From positions 1 through 47,218 of the forward strand of contig JAHEKZ010000015.1 of the NCBI GenBank assembly GCA_024644435.1: a DNA stretch of 47,218 nt, given 5' to 3'. Within the stretch, counting starts at the first letter, position 1; each line of letters begins with the position of its first letter. Shown piece by piece: positions 20,291-31,870 of this stretch. This stretch comes from Actinomycetes bacterium. GTDB lineage: Bacteria > Actinomycetota > Actinomycetes > JAHEKZ01. Below the pieces are notes generated by a model. That model saw only the letters and a list, made by a program, of their open reading frames with translations. It ran no database searches and was not told where the DNA came from. The position numbers and the translations under genes are program-made.

Positions 20291-21072
20291 TCCCGCTCAC
20301 CGTCCTCGTCGGCGCGCCTGTTGGCCGCCTCCAGCTCGGTGTAGCGAACAGTTCCCTGACGCCTCAGCTCGTCAGGCACCGAAGCCTCGGACGCGGTGCC
20401 GTCGGGCAGCAGAGCCGGGGTGTCGACCGCGTTGTGCTGCGCATAGACACCGGGGCTGGGGTGGGGCGTTGGGTGGGCACTGCGGATCCGGTCAACCGAC
20501 TGCTCGGGTTGTGGCCGGCGCGGGGTGAGCCGCTCCTTGTGGGTCAGCGCCATGGCGCCGACCGCAGCCGTGATCAGCACGATGCTGACCACCTCGAAGG
20601 TGAACACGTACCGGGTGAAGATTGCCTCGGCAATGGCCTCGACGTGTCCTCCCGCGGCGTCGTTGGCGGCACCGACCCCCACCGCCTCCGGGAAGGTCGC
20701 CCTGCTGACCGCGGCCATCAACAGCACCCCGAAGCCGGCGCCGAGCAGAATCCCCGCAACACGCTGCGCTCGCAGGGTCTCGACGAACGAGTCAGAGGCG
20801 TCGACGCCTACCAGCATCAGCACAAAGAGGAAGAGCATCATCACTGCGCCCGTGTACACCACGACCTGCACCACGCCCAGGAAGATGCCTCCCTGCATGA
20901 TGAAAAGGACCGCCAGGACGATCATCGTGGTGGCCATCCAGAGCGCACTGTGAACCGCCTTGCGGCTCAGCAGAATCATGACCGCGGCGCCCACCGCAAT
21001 CGGCGCCAGGCACCAGAAGGCAACCGCTTCACCCGTGGACGTCTGAGGAGTGGCCGCCAGAAGCTCGATCAT
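20287..21072 (-). CDS. nuoJ: NADH-quinone oxidoreductase subunit J (main set)
   Basis: Start [10 protein letters not shown] at 21072; [53 protein letters not shown]. Confidence 0.92.
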   Translation of the reverse strand: MIELLAATPQTSTGEAVAFWCLAPIAVGAAVMILLSRKAVHSALWMATTMIVLAVLFIMQGGIFLGVVQVVVYTGAVMMLFLFVLMLVGVDASDSFVETLRAQRVAGILLGAGFGVLLMAAVSRATFPEAVGVGAANDAAGGHVEAIAEAIFTRYVFTFEVVSIVLITAAVGAMALTHKERLTPRRPQPEQSVDRIRSAHPTPHPSPGVYAQHNAVDTPALLPDGTASEASVPDELRRQGTVRYTELEAANRRADEDGERE

Positions 21073-21620
21073 CGGCTCTCCTCGGCGGTACCCGTCGGCG
21101 CTGCAGAGTCTTCGGGACGGTCGAACTCTCCTGCGTAGTAGTTCTGCTCGGTGGTACCCGACGCCATGGCATGTGGAGGCGCCACCATGCCCGACGACAT
21201 CGGAGCCAGCAGATCCTGCTTCTCGAAGATCAGGTCGGCACGGTTGTTGTCGGCCAGCTCGTACTCGTGGCTCATGGTGAGCGCACGCGTGGGGCACGCC
21301 TCCAGACACATGCCACAGAAGATGCAGCGTAGGTAGTTGATCTGGTAGACGCGGCCGTAGCGCTCGCCAGGTGAAAAGCGCTCTTCGTCTGTGTTCGCCG
21401 CACCTTCGACGTAGATGGCGTCAGCCGGACAGGCCCAGGCGCAGAGCTCACAGCCGATGCAGCGTTCGAGCCCGTCGGAGTAGCGGTTGAGGACATGCCT
21501 GCCGTGGAATCGCGGCATCATCGGCTTGCGCTCTTCGGGGTACTCCTCGGTCGTCACCTTGCGGAACATCGTGGTGAAGGTGACGCCGAATCCCGCGATC
21601 GGGTCGAGGAAGCTAGGCAT
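21069..21620 (-). CDS. nuoI: NADH-quinone oxidoreductase subunit I (main set)
   Basis: [21 protein letters not shown] and [24 protein letters not shown]; start [15 protein letters not shown]. Confidence 0.93.
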   Translation of the reverse strand: MPSFLDPIAGFGVTFTTMFRKVTTEEYPEERKPMMPRFHGRHVLNRYSDGLERCIGCELCAWACPADAIYVEGAANTDEERFSPGERYGRVYQINYLRCIFCGMCLEACPTRALTMSHEYELADNNRADLIFEKQDLLAPMSSGMVAPPHAMASGTTEQNYYAGEFDRPEDSAAPTGTAEESR

Positions 21621-22911
21621 CGAGCACCTCGCTGTCAGCATTCGACGGGCTTGCAACCACTGCTACCGCGACGGCTTGCTGGCCAGGTAGCGGAGGCACC
21701 GGGTGCCCTCCGCCGAACGGGTCGAAGGGTTTGTCGATGTCATCTGGCTGCTCGAGCTCGCGGCCGGAGACGTAGTCCCAGACGATGCTGACCACGAGCA
21801 GTACCGCGAGGGCGACTCCCCCCCAGATCAAGATGTCCTGCCGATCGATGCTGGCCTCGTTGGAGACGGCCCTGACCGTGGCCACGATGGCAATCCACAG
21901 CAGCGACAACGGGATCAGGACCTTCCAGCCGAACTTCATGAACTGGTCGTACCGCATGCGGGGCAGCGTGCCGCGCAGCCAGATGAACATGAACATGAAG
22001 ATCCACAGCTTGGCGACAAACCACAGAACCGGCCACCAGCCGTCGTTCGCGCCGGCCCAGATCGCACCGCCGAGCGGCCACGGAGCCTGCCATCCCCCGA
22101 GGAACAGGGTTGTTGCCAGGGCTGCCACCGTGAACATGTTGATGTACTCGGCGAGGAAGAAGAGCGCGAACTTCAGCGAGCTGTACTCGGTGTGGAACCC
22201 GCCGACCAGCTCACCCTCGGCCTCGGGCAGGTCGAAGGGAGCTCGGTTGGTCTCACCGACCATCGACACGACGTAGATCAGGAACGACGGCAACAGGATG
22301 ATCGCGAACCAGAGGCGGTCTTGTGACGAGACGATCTCAGAGGTCGACATCGATCCCGAGTACAAGAACACCGCGACGAACGACAGTCCCATGGCGATCT
22401 CGTACGAGATCACCTGGGCCGACGAACGCAGTCCTCCGAGGAGCGGGTAAGTGGAGCCGCTGGACCACCCGGCAAGAACCAGGCCGTAGACCCCGACGGA
22501 GGTAACGGCCAGGACGTACAGGACCGACACCGAGAAGTCGGTGAGCTGCAGCGCCGTCTCTTGTCCGAAGACGCTGACGACGGGTCCGAAGGGGATCACG
22601 GCAAAGGCCAGGAAACACGTCGTGGCCGAGATGATCGGCGCCAGGATGAAGATCGCCTTGTCGGCGGCTGTCGGGATGATGTCTTCCTTGAGAGCCAGCT
22701 TGATGCCGTCGGCCAGTCCCTGCAGCAGACCGAAGGGGCCCACCCGGTTGGGTCCGACCCGCTGCTGCATCCGGGCTACCACTCGTCGCTCGGCCCAGAT
22801 CATCACCAGAGTGCTCACCACAAGGAAGCCAAAGATGACGACCGCCTTGATCGCGGACAGCCACCACGGCGTCTCCGCGAGCGCGTCAGTGACGCTCAGC
22901 TCGAGTCTCAT
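21613..22911 (-). CDS. nuoH: NADH-quinone oxidoreductase subunit H (main set)
   Basis: 432 aa; [70 protein letters not shown]. Confidence 0.95.
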   Translation of the reverse strand: MRLELSVTDALAETPWWLSAIKAVVIFGFLVVSTLVMIWAERRVVARMQQRVGPNRVGPFGLLQGLADGIKLALKEDIIPTAADKAIFILAPIISATTCFLAFAVIPFGPVVSVFGQETALQLTDFSVSVLYVLAVTSVGVYGLVLAGWSSGSTYPLLGGLRSSAQVISYEIAMGLSFVAVFLYSGSMSTSEIVSSQDRLWFAIILLPSFLIYVVSMVGETNRAPFDLPEAEGELVGGFHTEYSSLKFALFFLAEYINMFTVAALATTLFLGGWQAPWPLGGAIWAGANDGWWPVLWFVAKLWIFMFMFIWLRGTLPRMRYDQFMKFGWKVLIPLSLLWIAIVATVRAVSNEASIDRQDILIWGGVALAVLLVVSIVWDYVSGRELEQPDDIDKPFDPFGGGHPVPPLPGQQAVAVAVVASPSNADSEVLDA

Positions 22912-25283
22912 CCCTGTCCCTCCACGGCAACCTGCACGCGAACACCACTGGCACCGAGCGCCCGGTGAGCATTCCCCGTGACCACAACGGCGCCGGCGGC
23001 CACCTCAGCGAGCACGAGCGGCGCTGTGACGCTACCGCTGGCACCGGTCACCGTGATCATGTCCCCCTCGGACGCGCCCAACTCCCGGGCCTCGCCGGTC
23101 GAGAGCCACACCTCTTGCGCCCGTGCGGTAGCGGCCAGGTACGGCTCACCACTCTGCAGATGTGTCGCTTCGAGCAGCGGGCGCCAGGTGGCCAACAGCA
23201 GCCCTGGACCAGGATCGGGGGGTGCACCGGCAACCGACGGCGGGCTCACCCGCGCACCCTCCCAGCCCGAGAACTCCTCGAGCTGGGCCATCAGGGCTAC
23301 CGGGTCCGACTCCAGACCGGCAACGCCCATCTCGGCGCCAAGCACCGAGAGCACTCTCGCGTCGGTCATGAGGGAGGTGCGCAACGGCTGCGACGAAGGG
23401 CGGACGCGGCCCTCCCAGTTCACGAACGAGCCCGCCTTCTCAGGAGCGGCAGCGACCGGGAAGACAACATCAGCGAACTGGACGACGGCATGGTCGTGGG
23501 TGTCGAGGACGACGACGAACTCAGCAGCCCGCAGGGCGGCCTCAGCACCGTCAGGAAGGTCGTCGAGCTGAACGCCGGCCATCAGCAGCGCTGAGATCTC
23601 GCGATCCTCGACCGCCTTCAGCATGGTCGGCAGGTCACGACCCGCGGTCTCGGGAACCTCCGCCGCCCCCCAGATCGCCGCCGTGTCGACCCTTGCAGCA
23701 GCGTCGGCCACCGGGCGCCCGCCCGGCAGCAGCGTCGGCAGCAGACCGGCATCCAGGGCCCCTCGGTCGCCGGCCCGGCGCGGGACCCATCCCAGAGCAG
23801 CACCCGTTCGGTCGCAGAGCTCGCCCACGGCCGTAAGCAAACCCGGCGAAGCCGCGGCCCGCTCACCCACCAGAACTACGGCGCCGGCCTGGCCGAACAG
23901 ATCGACGACGTCAGGCGCCAGGTTCTGCAGAGCCGTTGCCTCAGATCCGGGCACTGACGGAATCCACGTACCGTCCAGCTTGGCGAGTCCGCGGCTGGCC
24001 GCAGGGGCGACCGCGAGGACGCGCGTGCCGGCCTTGGCAGCCTTACGCAGCCTCAGCAGGACGATCGGTGACTCGTCCTCGGGCTCGAAGGCCACCAAGA
24101 GCACCGCGGGGGCCCCTTCGAGGTCGGCGTAGGTAGGCCCGAGCCCACGACCGGCCACGCGTGCCGCGAGGAACTGCTCTTCCTCAGGTGATGAGCCCTT
24201 CGGGCGGAAGTCGATGTCGTTGGTACCGAGGACCCGACGGGTGAACACCGAGAAGGCGTAGGCGTCTTCGACCATCAGTCGTCCGCCGGTGACGGTGCCG
24301 GTCTTGCCATCGGCAGTCTTCAACCCATTCGCCGCGGCGACGAGCGCCTCGTCCCAGGACGCCGGACGCAGCTCGCCCCCCTCACGAACCAAGGGGGAGG
24401 TCAGCCGCCGATCAGACTCGAGATACCGGAAGGCGAAGCGGCCCTTGTCACAGTTCCACTCCTCGTTGACCTCAGGATCGACCGCCGCCAACCGGCGCAT
24501 GACCGCGTTACGGCGGGAGTCGGTGCGAAGGGAACAGCCGGACGCGCAGTGCTCGCAGGCAGTAGGTGTCGAGGCCAGGTCGAACGGCCGTGACCGGAAG
24601 CGGTACATCGCACTCGTGAGCGCGCCCACCGGGCAGATCTGGATCGTGTTACCGGAGTAGTACGAGTTGAAGGGCACGTCGTCGGCGATACCCACCTGCT
24701 GCTGCGAACCCCGCTCGAGCAGCTCAATGAACGGGTCACCCGCGATCTGCTCGGCGAACCTGGTGCACCGAGCACAGGAGACGCACCGCTCACGGTCGAG
24801 CAGCACCTGCGCCGACAGGTTGATCGGCTTGGGAAACGTCCGCTTGGGGCCGTCGAAGCGGGTGTCGCCCTGGCCGCTGGTCATGGCCTGGTTCTGCAGC
24901 GGGCACTCTCCGCCCTTGTCGCAGATCGGGCAGTCGAGCGGGTGGTTGATGAGCAGGAACTCCATGACGCTGCGCTGTGCCTCACCTGCGACAGCTGAGG
25001 TCATCTGTGTCTTGACCACCATGCCGTCCGAGCAGGTGACGGCGCATGCCGGCTGCGGCTTGGGCATGCCTTCGACCTCGATCAGGCACATCCGGCACGC
25101 TGCCACCGGGTCGAGCAGCGGGTGGTCGCAGAAACGGGGTACGGCCACCCCGAGCTGTTCGGCCGCCCGGATGATCAACGTGCCCTTGGGGACGGACGTC
25201 TCAACCCCGTCGATCGTCAAGGTGACAAGGTCTGGTCGCGGCTCGAGTGTGTCGCCGCTGGTGGACGCAGTGGTGACGGTCAT
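22908..25283 (-). CDS. nuoG: NADH-quinone oxidoreductase subunit G (main set)
   Basis: 791 aa; N-terminal [2Fe-2S] domain, [32 protein letters not shown]. Confidence 0.94.
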   Translation of the reverse strand: MTVTTASTSGDTLEPRPDLVTLTIDGVETSVPKGTLIIRAAEQLGVAVPRFCDHPLLDPVAACRMCLIEVEGMPKPQPACAVTCSDGMVVKTQMTSAVAGEAQRSVMEFLLINHPLDCPICDKGGECPLQNQAMTSGQGDTRFDGPKRTFPKPINLSAQVLLDRERCVSCARCTRFAEQIAGDPFIELLERGSQQQVGIADDVPFNSYYSGNTIQICPVGALTSAMYRFRSRPFDLASTPTACEHCASGCSLRTDSRRNAVMRRLAAVDPEVNEEWNCDKGRFAFRYLESDRRLTSPLVREGGELRPASWDEALVAAANGLKTADGKTGTVTGGRLMVEDAYAFSVFTRRVLGTNDIDFRPKGSSPEEEQFLAARVAGRGLGPTYADLEGAPAVLLVAFEPEDESPIVLLRLRKAAKAGTRVLAVAPAASRGLAKLDGTWIPSVPGSEATALQNLAPDVVDLFGQAGAVVLVGERAAASPGLLTAVGELCDRTGAALGWVPRRAGDRGALDAGLLPTLLPGGRPVADAAARVDTAAIWGAAEVPETAGRDLPTMLKAVEDREISALLMAGVQLDDLPDGAEAALRAAEFVVVLDTHDHAVVQFADVVFPVAAAPEKAGSFVNWEGRVRPSSQPLRTSLMTDARVLSVLGAEMGVAGLESDPVALMAQLEEFSGWEGARVSPPSVAGAPPDPGPGLLLATWRPLLEATHLQSGEPYLAATARAQEVWLSTGEARELGASEGDMITVTGASGSVTAPLVLAEVAAGAVVVTGNAHRALGASGVRVQVAVEGQG

Positions 25284-26584
25284 CAGGCGTTCACTCCCGC
25301 AAGGACTGTGGCGGCCACCGGGTCGTAGAGGTCACTGGCCGCGGTGTGGGTTCCCAGTGCGATCTCGTCGGCGAAGTACTTCATCGCACCGGGGAATGGC
25401 GTAGCTGCGGCGTCGCCCAAAGCGCAGAAAGACCGCCCTGCGATCTGCGCCGACACCTCGTTGATCCTCGTGATGTCGTCATCGGACCCGACACCGCTCT
25501 CGAGGCGTCGCAGCAGGTCGACCAGCCAGTAGGTGCCTTCGCGGCACGGAGTGCACTTGCCGCACGACTCGTGCTTGTAGAACTCGAGCCACCGCGTGAC
25601 CGCCCGCGTGACGCTCGTGGTCTCGTCGAACACCATGGGTGTTCCAGTGCCGAGCATCGAACCCGCCGCGGCAATGTCTTCGTACGTGTACGGAACGTCT
25701 AGGTGTTCCTCGGTGAGCAGCGGAACACTGGAACCACCCGGCACCCAGAACTTGAGCCTGTGCCCCTTGCGCATTCCGCCGGCCCACTCCAGCAGCTCGC
25801 GCATCGTGGTACCCATCGGTGCCTCGAAGATGCCCGGGCGCTCGACGTGCCCAGACACCGCGAACAGCTTCACGCCAGGAGACTTCTCACTGCCGTACGA
25901 CGTGTACCAGTCGGCACCGTTGGTGACGATCGACGGGACGCTCGCAATGGTCTCGACGTTGTTGACGACGGTGGGCGACGCGTACAAGCCGGCCACGGCT
26001 GGGAACGGAGGCTTCAGCCGCGGCTGGCCGCGGAATCCCTCGAGCGAGTCGAGCAGCGCGGTCTCTTCACCGCAGATGTAGGCGCCCGCACCGGCGTGCA
26101 CCGTGACCTCGAGGTCGAAGCCCGATCCCAGGATGTTCTGACCGAGGAGGCCGGCCGCGTAGGCCTCGCGAACGGCGGATGCCACCCGGCGAATGGCATG
26201 CGGCACCTCGCCACGGATGTAGATGAACGCGTGGTTCGCGCGGATCGCGTACGAGGCGATCACGACCCCCTCGACCAACGAGTGCGGGTTGGCCAGCATC
26301 AGCGGGACGTCCTTGCATGCCCCGGGCTCGGACTCGTCTGCGTTGACCACGAGGTAGTGCGGCTTGCCGTCTCCCTGAGGAACGAAGCCCCACTTCATGC
26401 CGGTGGGGAAGCCCGCACCGCCGCGACCCCGAAGACCTGAGTCCTTGACGAGCTGGATGACGTCGTCCGGCTGCTTGGCGAATGCCAGCGCCAAGGCGTC
26501 ATACCCGCCGTGTCGGCGGTAGCCATCAAGGGTGTAGCTGTCGGCCTCGTCCCAGTGGGCCGACAGCACAGGGGTCAGCGGCAT
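25283..26584 (-). CDS. nuoF: NADH-quinone oxidoreductase subunit F (main set)
   Basis: 433 aa; GLRGRGGAGFPTGMKWGF (NADH/FMN), ESCGKCTPCREGTYW ([4Fe-4S]). Confidence 0.95.
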   Translation of the reverse strand: MPLTPVLSAHWDEADSYTLDGYRRHGGYDALALAFAKQPDDVIQLVKDSGLRGRGGAGFPTGMKWGFVPQGDGKPHYLVVNADESEPGACKDVPLMLANPHSLVEGVVIASYAIRANHAFIYIRGEVPHAIRRVASAVREAYAAGLLGQNILGSGFDLEVTVHAGAGAYICGEETALLDSLEGFRGQPRLKPPFPAVAGLYASPTVVNNVETIASVPSIVTNGADWYTSYGSEKSPGVKLFAVSGHVERPGIFEAPMGTTMRELLEWAGGMRKGHRLKFWVPGGSSVPLLTEEHLDVPYTYEDIAAAGSMLGTGTPMVFDETTSVTRAVTRWLEFYKHESCGKCTPCREGTYWLVDLLRRLESGVGSDDDITRINEVSAQIAGRSFCALGDAAATPFPGAMKYFADEIALGTHTAASDLYDPVAATVLAGVNA

Positions 26585-26585
26585 G

Positions 26586-27266
26586 TCAGTTCCCCTTCAC
26601 CGTCTGCGCGCCACGGCGCTCGGCTTCGGCGCTGCGCTCGGCGTCACCGTTCTGCTGAGCCAGGCGGAGTCCGGCAAGGATCCGGTCGTCGCGGTGGTCG
26701 CCATCGGCCACGAGCCCGTCGTCGACACCCACGATGGTGCGCTCGGCGTCGGCGAAGCTGCGGACCGCCGGCCCGCGTGTGCTCTGGATCGGCCGCCCGG
26801 CTCTGGCGTCGTCCACCACCTGCTTGGCCTTCTCGACGGTCATGTCGTCGAGGAACTCCCAGTTCGCCGTCATGACTGGCGCATGCGTGCACGCTGCCTG
26901 GCACTCGATGCGCTCGAGCGTGACTGCGCCGTCGTCGGTCGTCTGGTTGTTGCCCGTGCCGCAGTGGTCGACGAGGGCGTCCCAGATCTCGTCGCCGCCG
27001 AGCACCGCGCAGAGCGAGTTGATGCAGACGCCGACGCGCACGCGTCCACTCTGGCGTTTGAGGTACATCGTGTAGAAGGAGGAAACAGCCGTGACCTCGG
27101 CCTCGGTCAGCTCGACGAGCTCAGCCACCAACGTGACGCCTTCGGGCGTGATGAACCCTTCGTCCGCCTGAACCAGGTGGAGCAGGGGCATGAGCGCAGA
27201 CCGCTTGCGGGGATAGCGGTCGAGCACCTCGCGCATCTGCGCCCGGGTGGTCTCAGCGATGGCCAT
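26586..27266 (-). CDS. nuoE: NADH-quinone oxidoreductase subunit E (main set)
   Basis: 226 aa; SSFYTMYLKRQSGRVRVGVCINSLC, ECQAACTHAPV ([2Fe-2S]). Confidence 0.93.
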   Translation of the reverse strand: MAIAETTRAQMREVLDRYPRKRSALMPLLHLVQADEGFITPEGVTLVAELVELTEAEVTAVSSFYTMYLKRQSGRVRVGVCINSLCAVLGGDEIWDALVDHCGTGNNQTTDDGAVTLERIECQAACTHAPVMTANWEFLDDMTVEKAKQVVDDARAGRPIQSTRGPAVRSFADAERTIVGVDDGLVADGDHRDDRILAGLRLAQQNGDAERSAEAERRGAQTVKGN

Positions 27267-27296
27267 GCGTGTCCTTAAGCAGTATGTGTAGAGCGG

Positions 27297-28682
27297 TCAG
27301 CGGTCTACGCCGCCCATGACAGGGTCGAGCGAAGCAACAGCGGCAATCACGTCGGCGACCTGCGCGCCGGCACACATGGCGCCGACTGCCTGGAGGTTGG
27401 TGAACGAGGGGTCGCGGTAGTGGACGCGATAGGGGCGCGTGCCACCGTCACTCGCCATCACGACGCCCAGCTCACCTCGCGGCGACTCAACCGCGGAGTA
27501 GACCTGGCCGGCCGGAACCGAGAAGCCTTCGGTGACCAGCTTGAAGTGGTGGATCAAGGCCTCCATCGACTCGTTCATGATCTTGTTGATGTGCGCCCTG
27601 CTGTTTCCCTGGCCGTCGTTACCGATCGACAGCTGGGCGGGCCAGGCAATCTTGGGGTCGTCGACCATCACCGGCCCGGGGCCAGCCTCTTCGAGCCGGT
27701 CGACGACCTGCTGGATGATGCGCAGTGACTCGACCATCTCGTCCAGCCTGATCCGGAACCGTCCGTAGGCGTCGCAGGTGTCCCACGTCGGGACGTCGAA
27801 CTCGAACTCGTCGTACCCGAGGTACGGCTCGGTCTTGCGCAGGTCCCACGGCAGGCCGGTCGATCGAAGGACCGGGCCGGTGATGCCGAGCGCCATGCAC
27901 CCGGCCAGGTCGAGGTAGCCGACGTCAACGAGGCGCCCCTTGAAGATCGGGTTCTCGTTGCAGAGCCTGATGTAGTCGAAGACGCGCTTGCTCATCAACG
28001 TGTGGAAGTCGCGGATCTTCTCGATGCCGTCGGTCGGAAGATCGTTGGCGACTCCGCCTGGCCGAATGTAGGCGTGGTTCAGGCGCAGCCCGGTAATCAG
28101 CTCGAAGAGGTCGAGTACGAGCTCACGCTCACGGAACCCGATGGTCATCACCGTGAGCGCGCCGATCTCCATGCCCCCCGTGGCGATGCAGACAAGGTGG
28201 GACGAGATGCGGTTGAGCTCCATCATCAAGATCCGGATCAGGCGGGCGCGCTCAGGCACCTCGTCGGTGATTCCGAGCAGCCGCTCGACCCCCAGGCAGT
28301 ACGCGGTCTCGTTGAAGAACGGCGACAGGTAGTCCATGCGCGTGACGAACGTGACGCCCTGCGTCCACGTGCGGAACTCGAGGTTCTTCTCGATCCCGGT
28401 GTGCAGATAGCCGATGCCACAGCGGGTGTCGGTGACTGTTTCGCCCTCGAGCTGAAGAATCAGTCGCAGGACGCCGTGGGTCGACGGGTGCTGCGGACCC
28501 ATGTTGACCACCAGTGACCCCTCGGCCATCTCGGCGGCCTCAGCGGCGAAGGCATCCCAGTCGCCACCACTGACGGTGTAGACCCGACCTTCAGTGGTGG
28601 GTCGTGACTCGGCGTACGGGTCGCCCGACGCGTCGGGGGCGTCGCTGATGTCCTGGGTGTCGTATGGGCCGGTGGTGGTCAT
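27297..28682 (-). CDS. nuoD: NADH-quinone oxidoreductase subunit D (only copy in the window)
   Basis: 461 aa; [36 protein letters not shown]. Confidence 0.95.
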   Translation of the reverse strand: MTTTGPYDTQDISDAPDASGDPYAESRPTTEGRVYTVSGGDWDAFAAEAAEMAEGSLVVNMGPQHPSTHGVLRLILQLEGETVTDTRCGIGYLHTGIEKNLEFRTWTQGVTFVTRMDYLSPFFNETAYCLGVERLLGITDEVPERARLIRILMMELNRISSHLVCIATGGMEIGALTVMTIGFRERELVLDLFELITGLRLNHAYIRPGGVANDLPTDGIEKIRDFHTLMSKRVFDYIRLCNENPIFKGRLVDVGYLDLAGCMALGITGPVLRSTGLPWDLRKTEPYLGYDEFEFDVPTWDTCDAYGRFRIRLDEMVESLRIIQQVVDRLEEAGPGPVMVDDPKIAWPAQLSIGNDGQGNSRAHINKIMNESMEALIHHFKLVTEGFSVPAGQVYSAVESPRGELGVVMASDGGTRPYRVHYRDPSFTNLQAVGAMCAGAQVADVIAAVASLDPVMGGVDR

Positions 28683-29380
28683 CAGGAGTAGTGCCTCCGC
28701 TCGTTCGGCGGTGCGATCTCTGCGCCCTTGTACTCCACGGGGATCCCCCCGAGCGAGTAGTCCTTGCGCTGCGGGTGACCCGGCCAGTCGTCGGGCATCT
28801 GGATGCGGCTCAGCGATGGGTGGCCATCGAAGATGATGCCGAAGAAGTCGTAGGTCTCACGCTCGTGCCAGTCGTTCGTGGGGTAGACCTCGTAGAGCGA
28901 CGGGATGTGCGGGTCAGCGTCTGGACACGAGACCTCGAGCTTGATTCGGCGGTTGTGCGTGTAGGAGAGCAACGGATATACCGCGTGCAGCTCGCGGTCG
29001 GCGTCACCTGGCCAGTGCACCCCGCTGACACCCATGCACATCTCAAAGCGGAGGGCCGCATCGTCACGCAGCACCTGGGCGACGTGCCGCAAGTGCTCGC
29101 GGCGGATGTGCAGCGTGAGCTCACCGTGCTCGACGACCACCTTCTCGATGGCCTCCGCGAACTGCGGATACGCCTGCTCGAGGCCATCGGCGACGTCGTC
29201 GAACCAGCCTCCGTAGGGGCGGCTCGCCGCGGGCGCCACAGAGACCGTCCGCACGAGACCGCCGAACCCGGAGGTGTCGCCACCGTCGCTCGCCCCGAAC
29301 ATGCCGGAGCGGACGTCGACGACGTCGAGCGTTGGCGTCCCGGCCGGGACGATCTCGGGCGTGGCCTCGTGCTCGCTCAC
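28682..29380 (-). CDS. nuoC: NADH-quinone oxidoreductase subunit C (main set)
   Basis: 232 aa; [51 protein letters not shown]. Confidence 0.95.
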   Translation of the reverse strand: MSEHEATPEIVPAGTPTLDVVDVRSGMFGASDGGDTSGFGGLVRTVSVAPAASRPYGGWFDDVADGLEQAYPQFAEAIEKVVVEHGELTLHIRREHLRHVAQVLRDDAALRFEMCMGVSGVHWPGDADRELHAVYPLLSYTHNRRIKLEVSCPDADPHIPSLYEVYPTNDWHERETYDFFGIIFDGHPSLSRIQMPDDWPGHPQRKDYSLGGIPVEYKGAEIAPPNERRHYS

Positions 29381-29931
29381 CTGAGCAGACCCTTCATGTC
29401 ACTGGTCGGAATGGCGGTGAGTGCAGACGCCTCGAGCTCGCGTTGCCACTCGACTCGCTGCGCTCCGAGCTTCTCGTTCTTGATCTGCTCGTGCAGCTTC
29501 AAGATGGCGTCCATCAGCTGCTCGGGCCGCGGCGGGCAGCCGGGAAGGTAGATGTCGACCGGCACGATGTGGTCGACCCCCTGCACGATTGCGTAGTTGT
29601 TGAACATGCCACCGCTGGACGCGCACGCGCCCATCGAGATGACCCACTTGGGCTCGGCCATCTGGTCGTAGATCTGACGAAGCACCGGAGCCATCTTCTG
29701 GCTGACCCGTCCGGCCACGATCATCAGGTCCGCCTGCCGTGGCGAGGCTCTGAAGACCTCCATGCCGAAGCGGGCAAGGTCGTACCGTCCGGCACCGGTC
29801 GCCATCATCTCGATCGCGCAGCAGGCGAGCCCGAACGTTGCCGGCCACAGTGATCCAGACCGCGCCCACCCGGCGAACTTCTCGACCGTGGTGAGCATGA
29901 ACCCGCTCGGCAGCTGCTCCTCAAGACCCAT
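29377..29931 (-). CDS. nuoB: NADH-quinone oxidoreductase subunit B (main set)
   Basis: 184 aa; [51 protein letters not shown]. Confidence 0.95.
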   Translation of the reverse strand: MGLEEQLPSGFMLTTVEKFAGWARSGSLWPATFGLACCAIEMMATGAGRYDLARFGMEVFRASPRQADLMIVAGRVSQKMAPVLRQIYDQMAEPKWVISMGACASSGGMFNNYAIVQGVDHIVPVDIYLPGCPPRPEQLMDAILKLHEQIKNEKLGAQRVEWQRELEASALTAIPTSDMKGLLR

Positions 29932-29964
29932 GGAGGTACCTCCCGCTCGGCTGTCCGTGCCCGG

Positions 29965-30324
29965 CTAGTCCCATTCGAGCCCACCCCTTCGCCACACGTA
30001 GGCATAGGCGACACCGAGGGTGAGGATGAAGAGCAGCATCTCGATGAGACCGAAGATTGCGAGCTGGTCGAACGCGACCGCCCACGGGTAGAGGAAGACG
30101 ATCTCGATGTCGAACAAGATGAAGAGCATCGCGGTGAGGTAGTACTTCACCGGGAAACGACCGCCACCGATCGGTTGGGGCGTCGGCTCGATGCCGCACT
30201 CGTAGGCGTCCAGCTTGACCCGGCTGTAGCGCTTGGGGCCCGACAGGGAACCCGCCAGGATGGAGAACGCAGCGAAACCGAAGGCGAGAAGGCCGAGGAA
30301 GAGGATCGGAACGATCGGATTCAC
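29965..30324 (-). CDS. nuoA: NADH-quinone oxidoreductase subunit A (main set)
   Basis: GTG start at 30324 (MNPIVPILFLGLLAFG); YECGIEPTPQPIGGGRFPVKYYLTAMLFILFDIEIVFLYPWA. Confidence 0.93.
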   Translation of the reverse strand: MNPIVPILFLGLLAFGFAAFSILAGSLSGPKRYSRVKLDAYECGIEPTPQPIGGGRFPVKYYLTAMLFILFDIEIVFLYPWAVAFDQLAIFGLIEMLLFILTLGVAYAYVWRRGGLEWD

Positions 30325-30433
30325 AGTGGGCCGCTCCCTTCGCATCCGGCGTTGGCCCCAGAGGTGGGCCACGGATCGCCGATCATCCTAGGGCCGCTGA
30401 CGCTACGACCCCTGGTGGGGTGCCGGAGGCCCG

Positions 30434-31786
30434 TCACGCCGCCGGAGCCACCTTCGTCATCGCGTTGATCACCTTGTCCATGGCGTCTCCATCATGCGGA
30501 TCGGTGAGGTTGGCCAACAGTTTGAGAGTGAAGCGCATGAGCGTCGGATGGGGAAGGCCGTGGCGGGTGGCGAGCTTCATGACATTCGGGTTGCCGATCA
30601 GTTTCACGAAGACCCGGCCAAGGGTGTAGTAGCCGCCGTACGCGTCCTTCAGCGCCGCCGGGTATGCCGCCAGGGCGCGTTCGCGGGCGTCGGCCGTGGG
30701 GCGTCCGAGCGCCTGGACGATGGTCTCGGCCGCCATCGCCCCCGACTCCATGGCGTAGGTGATGCCCTCGCCGTTGAACGGGTTGACCATGCCACCGGCA
30801 TCGCCGACGAGCACCAACCCCCTGGTGTAGTGCGGCGTCCGGTTGAAGCCCATCGGCAGGGCAGCCCCACGGATCGGCTGGGTACGGTTCTCCTCGCGGA
30901 AGCCCCACTCCTCGGGGGTGGTGTCCAGCCAGCGTCGCAGCAGGTCTTTGTAGTCCACCCTGCCGAAGGCCGTCGATGAGTTGAGGATGCCGAGGCCGGC
31001 GTTCACCGTGCCGTCGCCAACTCCGAAGATCCACCCGTAGCCAGGCAGAAGACGGTCGCCGTCCCACAGCTCGAGCCACGACTCGAGCCAGTCGTCGTCA
31101 TGGCGCGGGCTCGTGTAGTAGGTGCGGACCGCGACGCCCATGGGCCGGTCGTCGCGCTTGCGCAGACCCATCGCAAGTGAGAGTCGGGTGGAGTTGCCGT
31201 CGGCCGCCACCACCAGTGGGGCCCGAAACTCGATCTCATCGCCGCGGCTGCCGTCGGGCTGCGACGTACGCGCCGAGACACCCACGATCCGCCCGAGGGC
31301 GTCGAGCACCGGACCGGTGACGGCGGTTCGCTCGTGCAGGCGGGCCCCGGCCTTCTGCGCCTGGCGGGCCAGGATCTCGTCGAAGTCCTCGCGGGTGCGC
31401 ACCAGCCCATAGTTGGGGAACGAGGCCAGATCGGGCCACGGCAGCTCGAGCCGCATGCCGCCACCGATGATCCGCAGCCCCTGGTTGCGCACCCAGCCGT
31501 CAGCTGGATCGGGCTCGATGCCCATGGCCAGAAGCTGCTTGACCGCACGTGGCGTCAGCCCGTCACCGCACACCTTTTCGCGCGGGAAAGCCGTCTTTTC
31601 CAGGAGGAGCACGTCGAGCCCGGACTGCGCCAGGTGATAGGCGGTCGTGGAGCCGGCTGGGCCGGCCCCGACGACGATGACGTCGGCGCTGCGGTCGCTG
31701 CTGGGAAGTGGCACTCGGCGTCCTCGGAAGCAAAGGGTGGGGTCGACTTTGTGAAACCATTCACGAGGGACCAAGTCTATTGCCAC
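30434..31786 (-). CDS. menJ: Geranylgeranyl reductase family FAD protein (menaquinone side-chain reductase candidate)
   Basis: DVIVVGAGPAGSTTAYHLAQSGLDVLLLEKTAFPREKVCGDGLTPRAV; GLVLVGDAGGMVNPFNGEGITYAMESG; between menG and nuoA; start uncertain, internal GTG near 31714 possible. Confidence 0.82.
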   Translation of the reverse strand: MAIDLVPREWFHKVDPTLCFRGRRVPLPSSDRSADVIVVGAGPAGSTTAYHLAQSGLDVLLLEKTAFPREKVCGDGLTPRAVKQLLAMGIEPDPADGWVRNQGLRIIGGGMRLELPWPDLASFPNYGLVRTREDFDEILARQAQKAGARLHERTAVTGPVLDALGRIVGVSARTSQPDGSRGDEIEFRAPLVVAADGNSTRLSLAMGLRKRDDRPMGVAVRTYYTSPRHDDDWLESWLELWDGDRLLPGYGWIFGVGDGTVNAGLGILNSSTAFGRVDYKDLLRRWLDTTPEEWGFREENRTQPIRGAALPMGFNRTPHYTRGLVLVGDAGGMVNPFNGEGITYAMESGAMAAETIVQALGRPTADARERALAAYPAALKDAYGGYYTLGRVFVKLIGNPNVMKLATRHGLPHPTLMRFTLKLLANLTDPHDGDAMDKVINAMTKVAPAA

Positions 31787-31870
31787 CCCACGAATTCCAA
31801 CAACGCAACCATGAAAGCGCAGCGAGCCAGCTCACCCTCGGGGGCTCATCACGATGCCCTCGCAGGTGAC

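Noticed and set aside
991-30324. Second nuo set as a recent duplicate of the main set
   Set aside because: Paralogues differ strongly in sequence, length and subunit content (e.g. NuoH 316 vs 432 aa; NuoB and NuoI motifs differ), so an old divergent paralogue is more likely than a recent duplication
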